A DNA stretch of 64,000 nucleotides from Helicoverpa zea (lineage: Eukaryota; Arthropoda; Insecta; Lepidoptera; Noctuidae), in assembly GCF_022581195.2 (NCBI RefSeq), contig NC_061465.1, forward strand, positions 3,598,501-3,662,500, written 5' to 3'. Below are positions 13,301 to 22,300 of the stretch, piece after piece. Each line of letters begins with the position of its first letter. The first letter of the stretch is position 1. The translations under genes were made by a program, and so were the position numbers. Below the pieces are notes generated by a model that saw only the letters and a program-made list of their open reading frames with translations, ran no database searches and had not been told where the DNA came from.

Positions 13301-16300
13301 ATACATAGGGGAGTACATAGAGCGTACATAAGAAAATACGTAGAGGAGTACATACAGTGTACATAGGGGAGCACATAAAGTGTACATAAGGAAATACATA
13401 GGGGAGTTCATAGAGTGTACATAAGGAAATACATAGAGGAGTTCATAGAGTGTACATAAGGAAATACATAGAGGAGTACATAGAGTGTACATAAGGAAAT
13501 ACATAGAGGAGTACATAGAGTGTACATAAGGAAATACATAGGGGAGTACATAGAGCGTACATAAGGAAATACATAGGGGAGTACATAGAGTGTACATAAG
13601 GAAATACATAGGGGAGTACATAGAGCGTACATAAGGAAATACATAGGGGAGTACATAGAGTGTATATAAGGAAATACATAAGGGAGTACATAGAGTGTAC
13701 ATAAGAAAATACATAGAGGAGTACATAGAGTGTACATAAGGAAATATATAGAGGAGTACATAGAGTGTACATAAGGAAATACATAGAGGAGTACATAGAG
13801 TGTACATAAGGAAATCCATAGGGGAGTACATAGAGCGTACATAAGGAAATACATAGGTGAGTACATAGAGCGTACATAAGGAAATACATAGTTGAGTACA
13901 TAGAGTGTACATAAGGAAATATATGGGAGAGTACATAGAGTGTACATAAGGAAATATATGGGAGAGTACATGGAGTGTACATAAGGAAATACATAGGGGA
14001 GTACATAGAGCGTACATAAGAAAATACGTAGAGGAGTACATACAGTGTACATAGGGGAGCACATAAAGTGTACATAAGGAAATACATAGGGGAGTTCATA
14101 GAGTGTACATAAGGAAATACATAGAGGAGTACATAGAGTGTACATAAGGAAATACATAGAGGAGTACATAGAGTGTACATAAGGAAATACATAGGGGAGT
14201 ACATAGAGCGTACATAAGGAAATACATAGGGGAGTACATAGAGTGTATATAAGGAAATACATAAGGGAGTACATAGAGTGTACATAAGAAAATACATAGA
14301 GGAGTACATAGAGTGTACATAAGGAAATATATAGAGGAGTACATAGAGTGTACATAAGGAAATACATAGAGGAGTAAATAGAGTGTACATAAGGAAATCC
14401 ATAGGGGAGTACATAGAGCGTACATAAGGAAATACATAGGTGAGTACATAGAGCGTACATAAGGAAATACATAGTTGAGTACATAGAGTGTACATAAGGA
14501 AATATATGGGAGAGTACATGGAGTGTACATAAGGAAATACATAGGGGAGTACATAGAGCGTACATAAGAAAATACGTAGAGGAGTACATACAGTGTACAT
14601 AGGGGAGCACATAAAGTGTACATAAGGAAATACATAGGGGAGTTCTTAGAGTGTACATAAGGAAATACATAGAGGAGTACATAGAGTGTACATAAGGAAA
14701 TACATAGAGGAGTACATAGAGAGTACATAAGGAAATACATAGGGGAGTACATAGAGCGTACATAAGGAAATACATAGGGGAGTACATAGAGTGTATATAA
14801 GGAAATACATAAGGGAGTACATAGTGTACATAAGAAAATACATAGAGGAGTACATAGAGTGTACATAAGGAAATATATAGAGGAGTACATAGAGTGTACA
14901 TAAGGAAATACATAGAGGAGTACTTAGAGTGTACATAAGGAAATCCATAGGGGAGTACATAGAGCGTACATAAGGAAATACATAGGTGAGTACATAGAGC
15001 GTACATAAGGAAATACATAGTTGAGTACATAGAGTGTACATAAGGAAATATATGGGAGAGTACATGGAGTGTACATAGGGGAGTACATAGAGTGTACATA
15101 GGGAAGTTCATAGAGTGTACATAAGGAAATACATAGGGGAGTTCATAGAGTGTACATAAGGAAATACATAGGGGAGTTCATAGAGTGTACATAAGGAAAT
15201 ACATAGGGGAGTACATAGAGCGTACATAAGGAAATACATAGTTGAGTACATAGAGTGTACATAAGGCAATACATAGGGGAGTACATAGAGCGTACATAAG
15301 GAAATACATAGTTGAGTACATAGAGCGTACATAAGGCAATACATAGGGAAGTTCATAATTGATAGTTCGCATGGAAGTCCTGTTTAGATATGAGGGTCTT
15401 AAAATTTGTAGTTAGCCCGCTTACGATAAAAAAAAATTGAACGCGGACGAAGTCGCGGGCGACTGCTATTTATAACATAAAGAAGATGGATCAAAATTGC
15501 CCCACGTCCTATAACAATGTGACGTATCACAAAAAAAAAGAATAAAAATGTTTAAAAAAATATGGCATACTCTCTGATTTATTTTTTTTACACCTTCATA
15601 CGAAAAAAATGTTTTAAACATTGTTCAGGCGCTGTTAAGAAAACATCGTTCATAGGACTATTTATGGACTATTTTATTAAATTATTTTGTTGTTCGATAG
15701 GGTATACCTCACAGGTGGTCCCATAATCATCAGATCAGGATCTGATGATGGAAACCCTGAGAAATCCATGGCAACTTTTGAAAGTTGTAGGTATGCGCAG
15801 GATAAAAACTTGACTATAAGGTGTATGTCTTATAACAATATGCAACAGTGAAGGTTTGGAGCTGAACTGATGATGGAGACGAAAGAAGGTCGAGGGAACT
15901 CGACAACCTCGTGTTTGGGCTTATATTATTTGTATTGAATTGACCCTTGCAACAGTGAAGATTTGAAGCTGACTTGATGATGGAGACCAGAGAAGGACGA
16001 GGGAACTCGACAACTGAATATGTGAACTACCTCGTGTTTGGGCTTATATTATTCGTATTGATGAGAACTTTCACTTATGCGGATAGTGACAACTGTGCTT
16101 GTCACTGAAAAGCAAAAAAAAAACAATGAAGTCGGTGGGGAAATAAACTTAGGTGCATTCATTAGACACCGACTGCTGAGGTAGTTTACATATTTTGTTG
16201 TCGAGTTCCCTCGACCTTCTGTGGTCTCCATCTTCGGGTCAGCTCCAAACCTTCACTGTTGCAAAGGTCTATTCAATACAAATAATATAAGCCCAAACAC

Positions 16301-19300
16301 GAGGTAGTTTACATATTCAGTTGTCGAGTTCCCTCGACCTTCTTTCGTCTCCATCATCAGGTCAGCTCCAAACCTTCACTGTTGCATATTGTTATAAGAC
16401 ATACACCTTATAGTCAAGCTTTTATCCTGCGCATGCCTACAACTTTCAAAAGTTGCCATGGATTTCTTAGGGTTTCCATCATCAGATCCTGACCTGATGA
16501 TTATGGGACCACCTGTGAGGTATACCCTATCGAACAAAAAATAATTTAATAAAATAGTCCATAAATAGTCCTATGAACGATGTTTTCTTAACAGCGCCCG
16601 AACAATTTTTAAAGCATTTTTTTCGTATGAAGGTGTAAAAAAAAAAATTAAAGAGTATGCCATATTTTTTTAAACATTTTTATCTTGTTTTTGAGATACG
16701 TCACATTGTTATAGGACGTGGGACAATTTTGTATGGATTGTGATCCATCTTCTTACTTGCCTTGTCTGATTTATCTGACTGTCAAGGATGCTGTAGACTG
16801 TACTTTTTTAATATGTATTTTTAGGTTCTTGGTCACCGGGCGTGGATTACTTCAGACTGGACGGCTCTACTTCGTGTGAGAACAGATCTATTTGGTGTAA
16901 GAACTTCAACAAAGAGGATAACCCGAGAGCTAGGTAAATCTTTATAGTATTTGTGTATTATTTTTGGTTAAATAAGACTTAAAGCATTGAGAAAGTAGCG
17001 TTTGTAATAAAAATATACCTAGAAGTCAGCAATCCCCTTTTTATTTTTATTAAGTTGGTTTAAAAGACATTCAGTTTCATATATCAGCCAGACTAAACTT
17101 TTTATTTCAATTCACTTTACATAGTGAAGCAAGATTCAAATACTTATTTACCTACTTAGGTTCTTTTTTTTTTTACTTATTCAACAGTAAAAAGAGATCA
17201 AAGTTTATACTTAACTAATTTAATTTTACCTATAAATGTCAAATTCTCCCTCTTCAGATTATTCCTAATATCAACCCGTGCCGGTGGTCTGGGCATTAAC
17301 TTGGTGGCCGCCAACCGCGTCGTTATATTCGACGTGTCGTGGAACCCCTCGCATGATGTGCAGAGCATATTCAGGGTCTACCGCTTTGGACAGAAGAAAC
17401 CTTGCTATGTCTACCGGTTTTTGGCTATGGTAAGTACATAGATTTACTACGTTTATGTACTATGTTCTGACAACATAAAAGTTTTTTTCTTCGAACAAAA
17501 GTTTACTATGAATTTCCACAGTTAGCAGTTGCTTTAAGAAAAACTGTATCTCCTAGCCCTAGAATTCTCAGGGTTTCCATCATCAGATCCTGACCTAATG
17601 ACTATGGGACCACCTGGGAAGTACACTTTACCAATCATAAAAAAATGATGCAAATGCAAAACGGTCCAGGAATCAGTGAAAATACAAAAAAATAAAGAAT
17701 TCGAAAATTATAAGATCCTCCTTTTTTGCGAATGACATCACTTTTACAACTCAATTTACTTTACCCAGGGCACAATGGAAGAGAAGATCTACGAGCGTCA
17801 AGTAACAAAGCAGGCGATATCTAAACGCGTTATAGACGAGCAACAAATAGACCGGCACTACGCAGAAAACGATCTCGCCGAGCTGTACAAGTTTGATGCT
17901 AAACCTGACGAGCCGCGGCCGCTGCCCACGCTGCCTAAAGATAGATTGTTTGCCGAGATGCTGAAGGAGCATGAGGCACAGGTATGTTATTCGTAATTCT
18001 AAGCATATGTTATTTTTACTGTTTCCCGTGTCCCATAGAGAACGGGAGGCTAATTAACACATATCCTTCGTTTGATTTGCTCAGTCGGGTAGAAAGAAAA
18101 GTTTTAGAAATTATGCAGGCAACTAAATAAAGACCCTGAATAATAAAAGTGCAAATGGCTAATGCTTCCCGACGATCGGGAAGTAAATGAAAATTAGAAA
18201 AATGTGACTTTTCATTTCGAATTTAATAAAGTAATTAATAACTAATCATTATCAAATAGCACAAAAGTAAATCTACAAAATTCCAAACTTAATGAAATCC
18301 AAATTCAACTACATTATTTCCCCATCATTTTACACAAATTGAAATTGAAAAAAAAGTCGTGGTGGCCTAGTGGGCAAAGAACCAACCTCTCGAGTATGAG
18401 GGCGCGGGTTCGATTCCAGGTCAGGCAAGTACCAATGCAACTTTTCTATACCCCGCGCGGCGAATCATGATCCGTATGACGTTTCAACTGACAGTAGTAA
18501 TAGTGAAGCGAAACTTCGATAAAATTCTGTTAGGCAAAGGTCATGTCATTCAACGGTTTTATTATATTTTATTTTACTGTACATTATTTTTTATTAAAAT
18601 TGCACAATTTAAAGAGAAGAATTTTTAGAATTCTTTTTGAATTTAATTTTAAAGAATTCATAATTTTCAGGTTCATGGAAAAATATTTAATAGGTGGACA
18701 TAGACCTACTTTTAATACTTTTTAGACCCGTATTTTTTTAATTCAGTCATATCATGTCTTGTCAGTCTGCTTGCGACTACTTGCGAGTGCTCTAACGCCT
18801 TGTATGCGCCACGTGTTTCTTTGTTAGCTGAGTTTTGTTTCTGTTTTCGCTGCTATTTGTTGATTTTCGGTTTTGCAAAATGCCGAAAAGACAGCGGAAA
18901 ACTGTTCTCAACAGTGAAGTTCGCGAGTTTGTAGTTCGTTTGCGAGACTATTTTGCTCGTGAACAACAAAATGGCGGACCCTTGTTACCGCTTGAAAATG
19001 TTCGCGATCGTGTCGCCGATGCTCTAGGAATCGGAAAGGCTACTGTTTCTCGAATAACAAAGGAAAAATTTGGTGAGTCGTCCATGGAGGACAATAAACT
19101 ATTATCACCAAAGAAGAAAAAGAAAAGGTTAAGTTATATAACAGAACCGGATAATTTTGATTTAGATGCTATACGCAATCATATTTATGCTTACTACCTA
19201 CGAGGTGAACTACCGACCTGCCAGAAGTTATTATCTTCATTAAAAGCTGCAGAACTCTTCAAAGGCGGCGCTACTTCCCTTAGAACTGTTTTAAAAAAAT

Positions 19301-22300
19301 GTGGATTCCGCTATAAAAAATGTGACAAGCGAAAAATATTAATGGAGCGTACTGACATTGCTTTACAACGATGCGATTGTCTTCGCAAAATAAAACAAAT
19401 TGAGAACTGGGATAAGGTAGTATACCTAGATGAGACATGGCTGAACGCCAATCACACCGTAGGTAAGGCATGGACGGATGACACAGCCAAATCCAGCACA
19501 AAACCTCCTGAAGGAAAGGGCCAGCGCTTAATCATTTGCCACGCTGGCACAGCTACAGGTTTTGTGCCGAATTGCCTGTGCGCTTTTAAGTCGGTAAAAA
19601 CCACGGATTACCACGAAGAAATGAATTTTGAAAACTTCAAGAAATGGTTTATAAAACTGTTAGAAAATTTGAGTGAGCCACATTATATTTTAATGGACAA
19701 TGCGCCATATCACTCTGTTCAAATTAATAAACCCCCCAGCAGCAATAACAAAAAAGCTGAAATTTTAGAGTGGTTACAACGCAATGGTGTGGATACTAAC
19801 ACTCAAATGTTAAAAAAAGAGTTGGTCAGACTGTTGAACATACAAAAACTGCAGACGCACCCATCATATTTTTTGGATGAATTAGCCAAAATAAATGGTC
19901 ATACAGTAACTCGGTTACCGCCCTACCACTGCCAATATAACGCAATCGAGTTGATATGGGCGCAGGTCAAAGGTATCTATTTGTTTTTTTCTTAGCATTT
20001 ATTGTCCCAATGCTGGGCCTTTTTTTATAACTAAATGTACAAATATTTTCAAGTTATGCAGCTAGGCGTAACACAACTCCGCCATTCACGGCAAATAAAA
20101 TGATGATTTTATTAGAAAAAGCTTGCGCTCAAGTGACAGCTGACGATTGGCGAAAAGTGGTCGAGAGAACAAAGAAAATGTGCCTACAAGACTGGGATCG
20201 AGATGTTCAATTCGACAATATTATTGACCAACCTGTATTAATAAACGTCACGGATAGCTGCAGTTCGGACTCAGATTTTGAGGATCCGCTTGACCCTGTA
20301 TCCGATTCAGATTGATTAAATAATAAAAAATACACTGTGTTTGTTTTTACTCAAAGCATTTGTAAATTTCTTCCAACAAATTATCGATATTTTGTTTATC
20401 GATGTGTCCCTTTTTTTCGATAACAGCTTGACGACGTAACTTTTGCAGCACGTACCATGTACATTTCCATTGAGTTTTTTTTCCATTATTTCCGAACATT
20501 ACGTAATAATTTCTTAATATTCATTTTTATAATTTACAAATGTACACAATTATGATTTTTTCGAATTTTTAATGGGCCTTTTAAGGATTTGTTGTGACAG
20601 GCGGTCACTACAATGTTAAGCGCTAACGAACTGTCACAGGGATCATCTTTCGCCGCGCGGGGTATAAGTTTGTATGTACTTTCTAAGTTTATCTTAGACA
20701 CCAATGACTGTTTCAGATGGCACGTTAAACTGTAGGTCCCGGCTGTCATTGAACATCCTTGGCAGTCATTACGGGTAGTCAGAAGCCAGTAAGTCTGACA
20801 CCAGTCTAACCAAGGGGTATCGGGTTGCCCAGGTAACTGGGTTGAGGAGGTCAGATAGGCAGTCGCTTCTTGTAAAGCACTGGTACTCAGCTGAATCCGG
20901 TTAGACTGGAAGCCGAACCCAACATGATTGGGAAAAGGCTCGGAGGATGATGATTTTACACAAATTAGCCACATAACTCAAAAAATTATATTTCACAGAT
21001 CTACAAATACCACGAGCACGACTCCCTACTGGAGAACAAGGAGGAGGAGACGCTGAGCGAGGAGGAGCGCAAGGCGGCGTGGGAGGACTTCGAGAACGAG
21101 AAGAACCGCCCGCCGCCCGCGCCCTTCCCCGCCGCCTGGCCCATGCACAACGGCATGGGTGAGGGTTTGTCCAACTATTACTATACTGGCTGATTTTCAT
21201 ACCAACAAAATATAGAATATGTTACTCGGGCAGTTTAGCTTCCCAACGGTGAAAAGTTTTTTCAAATGGGTGCTGTAGACAAACATATAAACAAAAAACA
21301 ATCTAACAAGCTACAAAGGAATGTGTGGACTTCAAAGTCATAATAATTTTGTACTGAAGTTAGGTGATCTTCACACTGCTCCGCATCACGCTGCATCTTG
21401 CGTGTCGACGCACCTACGCGCGTTCCTGCGGGAGTGCAGATCTGCATCATCGTGCGGGTTTTTCGCGCACTCACGCGCGTAGGTGCGTTTTGTAGATTCA
21501 CGCACAGCGGCTCTCATCGAGTTCCATTTTCAAATATACACGTCACGCCTATTCAAAATCACGCGCGTCACTGCGGGATTCGGTGTGCCATACCATGCGT
21601 CTCGCCCCGCACCTACGCGCGGGGGTGCGTGTTTCTCCGCATGTATGTGCGTGATCATTTTCAGTGTGTTGGCTGAGCGTGTTTTCCATACAAACGGAGA
21701 TATTTACAAGCAACGGAAAAAAACGCATCCACGCACTACGCTGCATCATGCGGGGCAGTGTGATAATCGCCTAAGGTGTTGTTTTCGATATGCAGTTTGA
21801 TCACTTTTGAGATTTACATAAAGTTAAATAGCACAGAATGCTGCATTATTCTTCATTCCGTTGTAATGTTGTGTATTTTTACTATATTTTCTTTTTAATT
21901 AAACAGCTTAATATGGCTTGTTCGTAATTATTGTGATAATGCAAACAATTTTAATAACAAAATGAGAGAGAGAGAGAGTAGATTTTCTTTTTCCTAAAGA
22001 AATATATGCCACATTTACTAAACCTACTTACATTTCCAGTCCCCGGGCTGCTAGCGCAACAGCAGCAGCAGTTGGCGTACGCAGCACTGGCGGCCATGCT
22101 GCGCAAGGACATGCCCAACATCAACGACAACCAGATCCGAGACATGCTGCCGCTCATATACAACTCTAATCCAGGGGTGAGGATATGCATAAATATGACT
22201 TTTTTAACTATTTCTTTCAGTACCTATTGCCTGTGTACCCTATAAGCCCTATAAGGTACAGGCCAGAGTACATGGTGTTGTCGGGAATAATATGGAATTG

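Larger units (their letters stand above)
18327..20966 (+). mobile_element. SINE split by a DNA transposon, with 14-bp target-site duplication
   Basis: ATTTTACACAAATT occurs at 18327-18340 and again at 20953-20966, bracketing a plus-oriented SINE. The head has A box TGGCCTAGTGG and perfect B box GGTTCGATTCC; the tail ends GGAGGATGATG. The SINE runs 18341-18448 and resumes at 20665-20952. The copy at 624-993 shows the uninterrupted arrangement, so the SINE landed first and the transposon inserted later. It lies in the ATRX intron between exons 21 and 22. Confidence 0.92.

Noticed and set aside
11058..15357. CRISPR-like array
   Set aside because: Units are contiguous with no unique spacers, and the host is an animal. 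It is a minisatellite.
11085..15372. Many overlapping minus-strand open frames of 60-567 codons
   Set aside because: All are readings of the 35-bp minisatellite, whose minus strand lacks stops in every frame. They lie antisense within an ATRX intron and give only a repeated hydrophobic 35-residue period.
18358..18431. tRNA gene
   Set aside because: A and B boxes are present, but the stems do not pair and it continues directly into a SINE body.
18835..18879. Upstream extension of the transposase (15 codons)
   Set aside because: It starts at a non-ATG codon and is hydrophobic. The ATG at 18880 opens the basic MPKRQRK sequence expected at the N-terminus.
20534..20974. 146-codon minus-strand open frame
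   Set aside because: It spans the transposon right end and the SINE tail, so it is a composite of two mobile elements and not a gene.
21398..21800. Three overlapping frames of 66-105 codons
   Set aside because: They are products of the CG-rich MITE's composition. All frames on both strands stay open there.
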